From: Lentisphaeria bacterium UBA1776
Lineage (GTDB): Bacteria; Verrucomicrobiota; Lentisphaeria; Victivallales; Victivallaceae
Direction: 5' to 3'
Length of the DNA stretch: 13,268 nt
NCBI GenBank assembly: GCA_002314605.1
Contig: DCGO01000073.1
Location: 1-13,268, forward strand
The notes below the pieces were generated by a model. That model did no database searches. It worked only from the letters and a program-made list of their open reading frames with translations, and was not told the DNA's origin. The translations under genes were made by a program, and so were the position numbers. Below are positions 1-7,464 of this stretch, one piece after another; position 1 is the first letter of the stretch, and every line of letters begins with the position of its first letter.

Positions 1-39
1 ACAAAATTTCGGACAATAACAAAACATTAGGAATCTACA

Positions 40-663
40 ATGACACACATACCACATGGGCAGACTTCAGATTTGACTTTGCCATCGTTTCAAGAATCTT
101 TGGCACAATATTTATCCCGGAAAAATTTTTCTTATGACCACGATAAATGGCTGTTCATCCCCGATTTTTATACAGAATATCGGTATATTTTGGGAACAAA
201 AGGGGAAAAACCTTTAATCACGATTGGAATCAATCCATCAACGGCTGCACCGGAATCATTAGATAACACGCTAAAATCCGTAGAGAGAATCGCCGCAAAT
301 AATGGCTTCGATAGTTTCATCATGTTCAATGTATATGCTCAGAGAGCAACAGATCCGAAAAATATGGAATCCGAGTTCAACGAAGCACTCCATATTGAAA
401 ACATGTCTGCTTTTGAGTATGTCCTGTCTCTTTCAGAGAAGCCGTCTGTCTGGGCAGCATGGGGAACAAATATTAAAAGGCAACCATACTTAATGCATTG
501 TCTTGCGGATATGATCAAAATAGGAATGGCGCACAAAACGCAGTGGTTTACATGCGGAGCACGATCCCGTATTGGAAAACATCCGCATCATCCTTTATAT
601 TTGTCGAAAAACTCTCGTTTAGACCATTTCGACCCGCTCAAATATCTCTCTTCCTTACAGTAA
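40..663 (+). CDS. DUF1643 domain protein
   Basis: A 207-residue protein of the DUF1643 family, whose biochemical role is not established. The family pattern is visible: GINPSTA at residues 63-69 followed by a run of about 40 residues ending in FNVYAQRATDP, AAWGTN at 139-144, and the C-terminal GKHPHHPLY at 179-187. In this family that last motif closes a small soluble domain that I would expect to bind a nucleotide or nucleic acid, which is only inference. The ATG at 40 is preceded by TAGGAA at 29-34, an acceptable Shine-Dalgarno. No signal peptide or membrane segment is seen. The gene is clearly more A/T-rich than the lipid genes to its right and stands alone, convergent to the MFS gene, so it may be an acquired cargo gene. 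Its promoter lies left of the window. Confidence 0.85.
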   Translation: MTHIPHGQTSDLTLPSFQESLAQYLSRKNFSYDHDKWLFIPDFYTEYRYILGTKGEKPLITIGINPSTAAPESLDNTLKSVERIAANNGFDSFIMFNVYAQRATDPKNMESEFNEALHIENMSAFEYVLSLSEKPSVWAAWGTNIKRQPYLMHCLADMIKIGMAHKTQWFTCGARSRIGKHPHHPLYLSKNSRLDHFDPLKYLSSLQ

Positions 664-898
664 ATTTGACGATCCTCATAAGTCAATGGTGCGGGCAGAA
701 TGATTTCGTGTTCCGCCAGAAAATCGTGATTTCACAGGAAGCAATATCTGCCCTCTGAATCAAAAACTCAAAATAATGCTTTTTTCCGATTGCGGAAACA
801 GGAAAGTCAACAGACCACTGTAAAACGCACGATCGGAATGCTCTGCAGGAAATCCGACTCAGAACCTTTTTTCGCGGAACAAGGGATGCGTACACGCA
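664..898. other. Convergent intergenic gap with two short dyads
   Basis: A gap of 235 bases between the tails of the DUF1643 and MFS genes. It holds a perfect 6-bp inverted repeat at 783-798 (TTTCCG, ATTG, CGGAAA) and another at 885-900 (GATGCG, TACA, CGCATC) that runs into the MFS stop codon. Neither is followed by a T-run on the strand where it would be needed, so neither is a textbook intrinsic terminator, though either could stop or protect a transcript. A wider 7-base inverted repeat, GGGCAGA at 693-699 and TCTGCCC at 747-753, is also present. I see no convincing gene. Confidence 0.4.
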
Positions 899-2122
899 TC
901 AGCTCTTCACCAGTTCTTTCCGGCAGGCTCTCCCGGCAGGGATCATCAGCGGAAGCATCAGGAAAAACAGGATCGCTGCCACGGCAAAAATATTCCGTAC
1001 ACTGCCGAACCACACAATGCTGCCGCTGATGAAACTGCACAAAATCCCTCCCGCCTGACTCATACTGCTGGTCCAGCCGAAATAGGTCCCCCGCATTTCG
1101 GGCCGGATGATTTTCGTCAGCATGAGCTGAAGAATGGGCTGCAGCCCCCCCGCAAAAAAGAAAACGAGAAAACGGCACACAATAAACATCCCGATACAGC
1201 AGGAATAAGCCTGAGCCACCCCGGCGAGTCCGCTGAAGACCAAAACCGGAACGATCAGTTTCCAGGGCGAAAAACGGTCACAGAGATGCCCGGCCAGAAG
1301 ACCGGAGAACACCCCGCCCAGCGCCGCCGCCGCGCTGACGATCCCGGTAAAAAATGCCGCCCCGGCTTCTCCGTGAACAAGTTCCACCTGCATCGCCACA
1401 AACGGCTGTTCGATGCGGCGTGCGATCCCCATCAGGAGAAACATCAGCATAAGCCACAGAATCCCCGGCGTTGCCAGCGAGGAAATGCTCTGTCTGGTTT
1501 TTGCCGTTTTTGACACAGGACGGACAAAATGCTCCCCGACAAAACAGTGAACCAGAAGACCGCTGAAAAGATACACCGCCCCGCAGGTCAGAAATGCCGC
1601 CGTGTAACTGAAATAATGGACGATCAGTCCTCCCGCCAGATACCCGGCCATCGTCCCGCTCCAGACGGCGGTGCTCAAAGTGCCGAGAACAAAGCCGTGT
1701 TTTTCCGCAGGCGTGGTGGTGACCAGCAGCGTCTGCGCAGGATTGACCGTCCCGGAAAAAAAGGAGCAGACAAAGCGGATGGAGAGAAGCACCCAGAAAT
1801 TGGGCGCAAAAACCAGCATGGGATAAAACAATGCCGCCGCATAACTGGCCCGGAGCAGCATGCGTTTCCGTCCGAAGCGGTCCGCCAGGATCCCCCAGAA
1901 CACCGATGCAATGCAGAGACTGACCATACCGGCAAGGTAATAGAGCGATACATAAAACCCCCGGAGCTGGTCATCGGCAATATGCAGATTATCTTTCAGC
2001 AGCAGCGGGATGAAGGGCATGCAGCACCCGAAGCCGATCATGGCGAAAAATTGTGAAAGCCATACAAAGAAGAGATTCCTCTTCCAGTTTACGGCTGACA
2101 CCATTGAACCGATACCCGGCAT
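899..2122 (-). CDS. MFS exporter, MdtG-like (DHA1 drug:H+ antiporter type)
   Basis: A 407-residue inner-membrane transporter with about 12 hydrophobic helices in two halves. The N-terminus carries NWKRNL at residues 12-17 and the MFS motif A loop GILADRFGRKR at 77-87. Downstream comes GTLSTAVWSG, matching the motif C region of MdtG-type exporters. A weaker copy of motif A (AGHLCDRF) opens the second half. The family exports small hydrophobic or cationic molecules using the proton gradient; the substrate here is unknown. The ATG at 2122 has AAGGA about 11 bases upstream; Met7 is an alternative start. The gene is divergent from the Aas-like gene with its own promoter at 2216-2244, leaving a leader of nearly 90 bases. 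LplT, the lysophospholipid transporter paired with Aas in enterobacteria, is also an MFS protein, but the motifs here look like MdtG rather than LplT. Confidence 0.85.
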   Translation of the reverse strand: MPGIGSMVSAVNWKRNLFFVWLSQFFAMIGFGCCMPFIPLLLKDNLHIADDQLRGFYVSLYYLAGMVSLCIASVFWGILADRFGRKRMLLRASYAAALFYPMLVFAPNFWVLLSIRFVCSFFSGTVNPAQTLLVTTTPAEKHGFVLGTLSTAVWSGTMAGYLAGGLIVHYFSYTAAFLTCGAVYLFSGLLVHCFVGEHFVRPVSKTAKTRQSISSLATPGILWLMLMFLLMGIARRIEQPFVAMQVELVHGEAGAAFFTGIVSAAAALGGVFSGLLAGHLCDRFSPWKLIVPVLVFSGLAGVAQAYSCCIGMFIVCRFLVFFFAGGLQPILQLMLTKIIRPEMRGTYFGWTSSMSQAGGILCSFISGSIVWFGSVRNIFAVAAILFFLMLPLMIPAGRACRKELVKS

Positions 2123-2215
2123 ATCACAGAGATTCCTTCATTCCTGTTTGCAAGACAGCCTGGAGACATCCGGGGGGCATCCCGTTTTTCCGGTATTCCG
2201 ATCCCCGGTCCCGTT

Positions 2216-2244
2216 AATATACCATGCCCCGGCAGAATTTTCAA
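2216..2244 (-). promoter_or_regulatory. Promoter of the MFS exporter gene
   Basis: Read on the minus strand: a -35 element TTGAAA (2244 to 2239), a 17-bp spacer, and a -10 element TATATT (2221 to 2216). This is close to the sigma-70 consensus and points toward the MFS start at 2122. The transcript would carry a leader of almost 90 bases. The -35 elements of this promoter and the opposite one are about 58 bp apart, so a regulator bound between them could affect both genes. Confidence 0.6.
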
Positions 2245-2301
2245 TTTCCCCCCCGCCTTGTTCATCCGGCAGGATTTCCCCGATTTATCAAGCCATTGAG
2301 C

Positions 2302-2330
2302 TTGACAAAATCTGCGGAGGTATGTATATT
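2302..2330 (+). promoter_or_regulatory. Promoter of the aas-like fusion gene
   Basis: A perfect -35 hexamer TTGACA at 2302-2307, a 17-bp spacer, and a -10 hexamer TATATT at 2325-2330. Transcription would begin near 2337, giving a leader of about 67 bases before the ATG at 2404. This is the strongest promoter visible in the window. Confidence 0.75.
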
Positions 2331-2354
2331 CTCCACATAATCAGGATGAGAACA

Positions 2355-2388
2355 GAGGGATCCCCCGGCGGCAGGGAGGATCACCCTC
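2355..2388 (+). promoter_or_regulatory. Leader stem-loop abutting the Shine-Dalgarno of the aas-like gene
   Basis: Within the leader, GAGGG (2355-2359) pairs with CCCTC (2384-2388), ATCC (2360-2363) with GGAT (2378-2381), and CCC (2364-2366) with GGG (2374-2376). The loop is seven bases, with a single-A bulge at 2377 and a CA bulge at 2382-2383. The stem ends two bases before the Shine-Dalgarno AGGAGA at 2391-2396. A structure this close could tune translation or stabilise the mRNA. It matches no riboswitch class I know. Confidence 0.5.
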
Positions 2389-2403
2389 AAAGGAGAAAAA
2401 ATA

Positions 2404-5025
2404 ATGCTGATCCGTATTCTGTTTTTTTTCGTGGCCGGACTCCTGAAACTCCGTTACCGCATCCGGCTTCACGGTCTGGAAACGATCCCCCGGAAAAACG
2501 CCAAGGGCATCCTCTTTCTTCCCAATCACCCGGCCATGGTGGATCCCCCCATTGTCGGCAGTGTACTGGTTCCCCGCTTCCGCCCGTGGATCCTGGTCAA
2601 TGCGGCCCAGGTCCAGGCTACCGTCCTGAAATACGCCGTCAACTGCCTGAAACTTCTGCCGGTCCCGGATGTGGGAGTATTCGGGCGGGATGCCATGGCT
2701 CTGGTCGAAAAAAAAATCACCGCCTGCGCCGAGGCCCTGGACCGGGGGGAAAATGTGCTGATCTATCCGGCCGGACACACCTATCACTGCCGTTACGAGG
2801 ATCTGAAGGGCAATATGGGAGTACACCTCCTGCTCAAACAGTGTCCCGATACACGGGTGGTGCTGCTCCGCACAGTGGGACTCTGGGGAAGTTCCTTCAG
2901 CAAAAGTTCCGGCGGGGACCCCGAATTCCGGGATACGATCCTCGCAAACATCCGGCATCTGCTGGAAAATCTGATCTTTTTCGGTCCCCGGCGGCATGTG
3001 GACATCACCTTTTACGAGGCCTCCGACATCCCCCGCAGCGGTACCAAGGAAGAGTTGAACCGCTATCTTGAAAATTTCTACAATCAGGTGGCTCCGGGCA
3101 ATACTTATGTACCCTACACCTGGTGGGAGCGCGGTGGTGTGCGCGTCCTCCCGGAGCCGACCGGTGATGAGGAAGCGGATGTTTCCTGCGTTCCGCCGGA
3201 GATCCGGGAAAAGGTCCTCGCCAAACTGCGGGAAACTGCATCCGTAAATGAAGTCAACGACCGGGACCTGCTGGGGGCCGACCTGGGGATGGACAGTCTT
3301 ATGATCTATGAACTCTCCGTCTGGATTCAGCAGGAATTCGGCGAGAATGTCTCATCGCCGGACACCCTCCGCCGGGCGGAGGATGTCATGCTGGGAGCCA
3401 TGGGACTGAAGAAAACAAGACTGACCCTGAACCCGGTTCCGCCGGAATGGTTTCAGCCGCCGAACGACGCCATTGTGAAAATCCCGGAAGGATGCGGCAA
3501 AATCACGGAAACGTTTCTGTACTGGGCTGCCCGGAATCCGGATTATCCGATCCTGGCGGATCAGACGGTGGGGATTCTCTCCAACCGAAAAATCATTCTG
3601 GTGATCATGGTGCTGCAGAAAACCTTCGCCGGACTTCCCGGGGAGCGGGTGGGGATCATCATGCCGGCGTGTGCACCCTTTTTCCTGATCTACATGGCAC
3701 TGCTTTTTGCCGGCAAAACGCCGGTCCTCCTGAACTGGACCTCCGGCTCCCGCAATATGGCAAGCTGCGTACGGAAAGCCGGGCTTCAGGCGACCATTTC
3801 GTCCAAACGGGTGATTACGGAGCTGGAGTCCCGCGGCATTGATTTTTCCGGGATCCGGGAAAAAATGGTCTTTTTGGAAGATATCACCCAAAACATCTCC
3901 CCCTTCAGAAAGCTGCTGTCGCTCTTCCGCGCCCGGTTCTGCTGGCGGGTCCTCCGGTCGGCCAGGGTGTCGGAAACGGCGGCGGTCCTTTTTACCAGCG
4001 GGTCCGAAAGCGAGCCGAAAGCCGTGCCTCTTACCCACCGGAACTGCATGGCGGATCTCGACAGCACGGTCAGATCGCTGAATCTGCACCGGGACAACTG
4101 CATTCTCGGGATGCTGCCGCCCTTTCACTCCTTCGGGCTGCTGATCGGCGCCATGGCCCCGGCGGCGGGCAACGTACAGATCGTCTTCCACCCCAATCCC
4201 ACCGAGGGAGCGGTTCTATCCAGGCTCATCGCAGCCTACCGCGCCACCATGATCGTGGGGACCCCCACCTTTGCGGGGGGGATCCTGAGCCGGGGCACGG
4301 CGGAGGAATTGAAATCCGTCCGTCTGATCATCACAGGGGCGGAAAAGTGCCCGCAGAAAGTGCTGGACCTGTGCCGGGAACGGTGTCCGCAAGCGTGTTT
4401 TCTGGAGGGCTACGGCATTACCGAATGCAGTCCCATTGTGGCGCTCAATACGCCGGGGGCCTCCAAACCCGGCACCATCGGGCGGATCCTGACATGTCTT
4501 GACTGGAAAATCTGCGATGAATCCGGGGCCGTGCTGCCGCCGGGGAAAACCGGGATGCTCTTTGTTTCCGGGCCATCGGTATTTGAGGGGTATCTTGCCT
4601 ATGACGGTCCGTCGCCCTTTGAGGAAAAGGACGGCCGGAAATGGTATCGCACGGGAGATCTGGCGGAGGCGGATGAAGATGGCTTCATCACCTTCAGGGG
4701 GCGGCTCAGGCGTTTCATCAAAGTCGCCGGAGAAATGGTTTCGCTTCCGGCAGTGGAAGAAGTGCTGCAGAAGCGTTTCCCGAAGGAAAAGGATGCAGTT
4801 TCTCTGGCCGTGGAAGCCGGAGGAACTGACGATGCCCCGGAGATCGTCCTTTTTGCAACATTTGCAATTGATAAAAAAGAGGCGAACCGGGCCATCCGGG
4901 AGGCAGGCTTCTCACCGATCCACTATATCGTGGAAACGGTGCAGCTGGAGGAGATCCCCCTCCTCGGCACCGGCAAGACCGACTACCGGAAGCTGAAAAA
5001 AATGGCCGGAGAGATGCGGAAGTGA
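2404..5025 (+). CDS. aas: Aas-like fusion: acyltransferase - acyl carrier - acyl-CoA/ACP synthetase
   Basis: An 873-residue three-domain protein of glycerophospholipid acylation. Residues 1-230 form a PlsC-type acyltransferase: a hydrophobic N-terminus, the catalytic H42-x4-D47 box (NHPAMVD), YPAGHT at 121-126 where classical members have an EGT motif, and LRTVGLWGSSFS at 155-166. Residues 260-335 form an acyl-carrier domain with DLGMDSL, S298 being the likely phosphopantetheine site. Residues 365-873 form an AMP-binding adenylating domain: FTSGSESEPKA at 530-540, GYGITE at 669-674, RTGDL at 749-753, and the C-terminal GKTD with K858. The reaction expected is ATP-dependent loading of a fatty acid on a carrier, then transfer to a lysophospholipid. 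E. coli Aas lacks an internal carrier domain. AGGAGA at 2391-2396 supports the ATG at 2404. It has its own promoter and stem-loop leader. The gene symbol reflects architecture; substrate is unproven. Confidence 0.88.
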   Translation: MLIRILFFFVAGLLKLRYRIRLHGLETIPRKNAKGILFLPNHPAMVDPPIVGSVLVPRFRPWILVNAAQVQATVLKYAVNCLKLLPVPDVGVFGRDAMALVEKKITACAEALDRGENVLIYPAGHTYHCRYEDLKGNMGVHLLLKQCPDTRVVLLRTVGLWGSSFSKSSGGDPEFRDTILANIRHLLENLIFFGPRRHVDITFYEASDIPRSGTKEELNRYLENFYNQVAPGNTYVPYTWWERGGVRVLPEPTGDEEADVSCVPPEIREKVLAKLRETASVNEVNDRDLLGADLGMDSLMIYELSVWIQQEFGENVSSPDTLRRAEDVMLGAMGLKKTRLTLNPVPPEWFQPPNDAIVKIPEGCGKITETFLYWAARNPDYPILADQTVGILSNRKIILVIMVLQKTFAGLPGERVGIIMPACAPFFLIYMALLFAGKTPVLLNWTSGSRNMASCVRKAGLQATISSKRVITELESRGIDFSGIREKMVFLEDITQNISPFRKLLSLFRARFCWRVLRSARVSETAAVLFTSGSESEPKAVPLTHRNCMADLDSTVRSLNLHRDNCILGMLPPFHSFGLLIGAMAPAAGNVQIVFHPNPTEGAVLSRLIAAYRATMIVGTPTFAGGILSRGTAEELKSVRLIITGAEKCPQKVLDLCRERCPQACFLEGYGITECSPIVALNTPGASKPGTIGRILTCLDWKICDESGAVLPPGKTGMLFVSGPSVFEGYLAYDGPSPFEEKDGRKWYRTGDLAEADEDGFITFRGRLRRFIKVAGEMVSLPAVEEVLQKRFPKEKDAVSLAVEAGGTDDAPEIVLFATFAIDKKEANRAIREAGFSPIHYIVETVQLEEIPLLGTGKTDYRKLKKMAGEMRK

Positions 5026-5035
5026 GTCACTTCCG
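5017..5035. repeat. Palindrome shared by two convergent gene ends
   Basis: A perfect inverted repeat with 9-bp arms, CGGAAGTGA and TCACTTCCG, around a single G at 5026. Each arm encodes Arg-Lys-stop for the gene that enters it, so the aas-like protein (ending MRK) and the GT2 protein (ending FRK) finish on the same DNA read from opposite strands. As RNA it would form a roughly 8-bp hairpin on either transcript. There is no adjacent T-run on either side, so it may be a weak bidirectional terminator or a 3' end stabiliser rather than a classical terminator. Confidence 0.7.
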
Positions 5036-6133
5036 GAATGAACGGATCCGCCAGAGCGTTTTCTGAAAAACGCCTTTCCAGCCGTATTCCTGTACCTTGA
5101 GAGCAAGACGAATCAGAAGTTTTCCCGCCGATTCCAGTCCGGAACCGGAATTCCGGTGAAAGAGGTAGATGTTTCTTGCCAGAGCAAGGATTGCCGGATC
5201 GTCCCCGCCCTGCCCGGTCAAAGCGTTCAGAACTGCCGCAGGATATCGCTCGAAAAAACGCTCCAGCATTTCCGTATCGCGGCCGGCAATGCCGCTGGAA
5301 AGGATTTCCCAAACAAATTTGCGGAACCTGGTCCGCATTTTTTTCTGTTCCGGAGATCCCGGCGGCAAGAGCTTTACGGCTTCCTCAAAAAAACGGCAGT
5401 GGGGGATCCCCCAGCGCCTGTAAAACGCATGACGGTCCCGATCCAGCCCCGCAAAGATCCCCCCGTCATGCTTCCGGTAAACGGCCATCACATCGGGAAT
5501 AAAGCCGACTTTCCCGTTTCTGAGGAACAGCAGATGGTTGTACCAGTCCCCCGGCATAATGTCCGGCGGATAATTTCTGTACAGCTCTTTCCCTGAACAG
5601 AAGGTCCGGTACATGACGGAGGCCGTTACGATCATATTGTGATCCGCGAGACATTCCGCACCGGCAAGATTTCCGGTAAAATACTCCTTGATCTCCGCTT
5701 CGGACGGGGTGACTTCATCGGGCTTGTCCTGCCCCTCGTAATGGACCTTGGCCCGGTGAAAGCAGACATTGCACTCCGGGTGGCTTTCCATAAAATCCAC
5801 CTGCTTCCGGAGTTTCAGGGGGTCGCTCCAGCAGTCATCTCCTTCGCAGACAGCCAGGTATTTCACCCCGGGCATATTCTCCGCAACGCGCATGGAGTTC
5901 CCCATGGGGCCCAGATTTTCCGGATGATTGAGGACCCGGAAGAGATGGGGATAACGCTGCTGATAGTCGTTCAGGATCTTTTCCGTACCGTCCGGCGAGT
6001 GGTCGTTGCCGATGACCACAATAAAGGGGAAACCGGTCTTCTGACGGACAAACCCGTCCAGCGTATCCGGCAGAAAACGGGCATGATTGTAGGTAATGCA
6101 GCTGACACCGACCAGATATTCCGGGCTGTTCAT
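5027..6133 (-). CDS. Family 2 glycosyltransferase
   Basis: A 368-residue GT-A fold glycosyltransferase, probably cytoplasmic or loosely bound to the inner membrane face. The N-terminal nucleotide-sugar domain shows VSCITYNHARFL at residues 10-21, IGNDHSPDGT at 41-50, and CEGDDCW at 96-102, in which DD 99-100 is the metal-binding DXD equivalent. GDWYNHLLFL at 195-204 is the probable acceptor/catalytic-base region, and VYRKHDGGI at 218-226 follows. Residues after about 235 form an alpha-helical tail of unknown role. Proteins of this type transfer sugars to O-antigen, capsule or protein-linked glycans; donor and acceptor cannot be told. AGGA nine bases before the ATG at 6133 supports the start. 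It is divergent from the aminotransferase operon, suggesting a surface-glycan setting, and ends one base from the aas-like gene. Confidence 0.9.
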   Translation of the reverse strand: MNSPEYLVGVSCITYNHARFLPDTLDGFVRQKTGFPFIVVIGNDHSPDGTEKILNDYQQRYPHLFRVLNHPENLGPMGNSMRVAENMPGVKYLAVCEGDDCWSDPLKLRKQVDFMESHPECNVCFHRAKVHYEGQDKPDEVTPSEAEIKEYFTGNLAGAECLADHNMIVTASVMYRTFCSGKELYRNYPPDIMPGDWYNHLLFLRNGKVGFIPDVMAVYRKHDGGIFAGLDRDRHAFYRRWGIPHCRFFEEAVKLLPPGSPEQKKMRTRFRKFVWEILSSGIAGRDTEMLERFFERYPAAVLNALTGQGGDDPAILALARNIYLFHRNSGSGLESAGKLLIRLALKVQEYGWKGVFQKTLWRIRSFRK

Positions 6134-6162
6134 TCTTTTGTTTCCTTGTTTTTCCGTCCTTT

Positions 6163-6190
6163 ATTTTAGCATCTTTTCCGGTTTTTTCAA
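6163..6190 (-). promoter_or_regulatory. Candidate promoter of the GT2 gene
   Basis: On the minus strand, TTGAAA (6190 to 6185), a 16-bp spacer, and TAAAAT (6168 to 6163) precede the GT2 start at 6133. The -35 element lies inside an inverted repeat, TTTTCCGGTT (6174-6183) and AACCGGGGAA (6189-6198), with a 5-base loop and two G-T wobbles; the inner six pairs are perfect. The repeat could be an operator or a hairpin; it lacks a T-tract, so I do not call it a terminator. Confidence 0.4.
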
Positions 6191-6230
6191 CCGGGGAACA
6201 GACTCCGGACGCCGGGAAGGCGGATGCATC

Positions 6231-6258
6231 TTGACTTTTTTTCCCCCTGTGCTATATT
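6231..6258 (+). promoter_or_regulatory. Promoter of the five-gene aminotransferase operon
   Basis: TTGACT at 6231-6236, a 16-bp spacer rich in T and C, and TATATT at 6253-6258. Transcription would start near 6265, leaving a leader of close to 90 bases. That leader holds a small perfect hairpin at 6319-6334 (TCTGAA, AAGG, TTCAGA) and only a weak Shine-Dalgarno (AGGG at 6337-6340, 11 bases from the ATG). No other promoter is evident inside the operon, so this one probably drives all five genes. Confidence 0.65.
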
Positions 6259-6351
6259 ACAGAGAACAGTTGTTGAACTCTTTGAAGTAAAGTTTCTGCG
6301 GGTGCCGATCCATTGATTTCTGAAAAGGTTCAGATCAGGGTAATTTGAAGA

Positions 6352-7464
6352 ATGAACGGAAAAAAGATCTATGTAACCAGTCCGTCGCTCCCTGATCTGG
6401 ACGAATTCATTCCTTATCTGAGGGAAATCTGGGAGAGTAAGTGGCTGACCAACAATGGCGGATTTCATCAGCGTTTCGAGAACCTTCTGGCGGAATACCT
6501 CGGGGTCCCGTATGTAAGCCTCTTCACCAACGGCATGATGGCGCTGCAGATCGGCATGCAGGCGCTCCGCATTACCGGAGAAGTCATCACCACTCCTTTC
6601 ACCTTTGCGGCCACCACCCATGCGATCCACTGGAACAGCTGCAAGCCGGTTTTCTGCGATATTGAGCCGGAAACCTGTACCATGGACCCGGACAAGGTTG
6701 AGGCGCTCATCACCCCGCAGACCACGGCCCTGATGCCGGTGCATGTTTACGGCAACCCGTGTCATCACGAAAAACTGCAGAAAATTGCGGTCACCTACGG
6801 GCTGAAGCTCTTTTACGATGCGGCCCACGCCTTCGGGGTGAAGCAGGACGGGATTTCGATCTGCGGCCGGGGGGACCTGGCTATGCTGAGTTTTCATGCG
6901 ACCAAGGTTTTCAATACTTTTGAGGGCGGAGCACTGGTGACCCGGGATCCGGCCATGAAAAAGCGCATTGATTTTCTGAAGAACTTCGGGTTTGCCGATG
7001 AGGTGACGGTGGTGGCGCCGGGGTCCAACGGCAAGATGGATGAATTCCGGGCGGCGCTGGGGATCCTGAATCTGCGCAAGGTGGAGGAAGGGATCGCACG
7101 GCGGGAGGCGGTGGCCGGGCGGTACCGGGAGGCCTTGCAGGGGGTTCCCGGCATCACCGTGCCGCAGGATATCGCGGGGGTGCGTCACAATTACGCATAT
7201 TTTCCGGTGCGGATCCATGCCGGGGAATACGGGATGACGCGGGATGAGCTGTACGAAAAACTGAAGAAGGACGGCATTATGAGCCGGCGGTATTTCTATC
7301 CATTGTGCAGCAGTTTTCCGACGTACCGGGGGCTCCCCAGTGCAAGGCCGGAAAATCTGCCTGTTGCCAATGAAGTTGCCGGAGAGATCCTGTGTCTTCC
7401 CATCTACGCGGACCTGACGGAGGAAGAACAGGAAAAGGTTATTGACGGAATCGTTGAGCAATGA
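6352..7464 (+). CDS. DegT/DnrJ/EryC1/StrS sugar aminotransferase, VioA/RffA-like
   Basis: A 370-residue PLP-dependent aminotransferase of the fold-type I sugar group. It shows SKWLTNNG at residues 29-36, TTPFTFAATTHA at 80-91, the PLP-phosphate/ring region with DAAHAFG at 156-162, and FHATKVFNTFEGGA at 181-194, where K185 is the internal aldimine lysine. The C-terminal half has NFGFADEVTVVAPGSNGKM (211-229), typical of this subgroup. Such enzymes move an amino group from glutamate to a keto group of a nucleotide-linked sugar. The overall wording recalls enzymes acting on dTDP-4-keto-6-deoxyglucose (4-amino products), but no dTDP-glucose dehydratase gene is in the window, so the substrate is inferred. 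It opens the operon and overlaps the next gene by 4 bp (ATGA). Its length is normal for the family. Confidence 0.92.
   Translation: MNGKKIYVTSPSLPDLDEFIPYLREIWESKWLTNNGGFHQRFENLLAEYLGVPYVSLFTNGMMALQIGMQALRITGEVITTPFTFAATTHAIHWNSCKPVFCDIEPETCTMDPDKVEALITPQTTALMPVHVYGNPCHHEKLQKIAVTYGLKLFYDAAHAFGVKQDGISICGRGDLAMLSFHATKVFNTFEGGALVTRDPAMKKRIDFLKNFGFADEVTVVAPGSNGKMDEFRAALGILNLRKVEEGIARREAVAGRYREALQGVPGITVPQDIAGVRHNYAYFPVRIHAGEYGMTRDELYEKLKKDGIMSRRYFYPLCSSFPTYRGLPSARPENLPVANEVAGEILCLPIYADLTEEEQEKVIDGIVEQ

Noticed and set aside
683..895. A 70-codon minus-strand open frame in the convergent gap
   Set aside because: No recognisable domain and it lies wholly in a non-coding gap. It could be a gene remnant, but nothing in the sequence proves that.
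1529..2056. Long + strand frame opposite the MFS gene, rich in Pro, Arg and Gln
   Set aside because: It is a shadow of the MFS coding strand in G/C-rich DNA; the minus-strand product has clear MFS motifs and helices.
2010..3071. A 353-codon + strand frame across the intergenic region into the aas-like gene
   Set aside because: Low-complexity Pro/Gly/Arg text with no domain; the aas-like frame over the same bases has clear domains and a good RBS.
3352..4191. A 279-codon minus-strand frame inside the aas-like gene
   Set aside because: Shadow frame with Arg/Gly/His-rich composition and no motif; the + strand acyl-carrier and AMP-binding domains explain this DNA.
6174..6198. Inverted repeat before the GT2 gene considered as an intrinsic terminator
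   Set aside because: No T-tract follows on either strand, and it overlaps a candidate -35 element, so an operator or chance hairpin is more likely.
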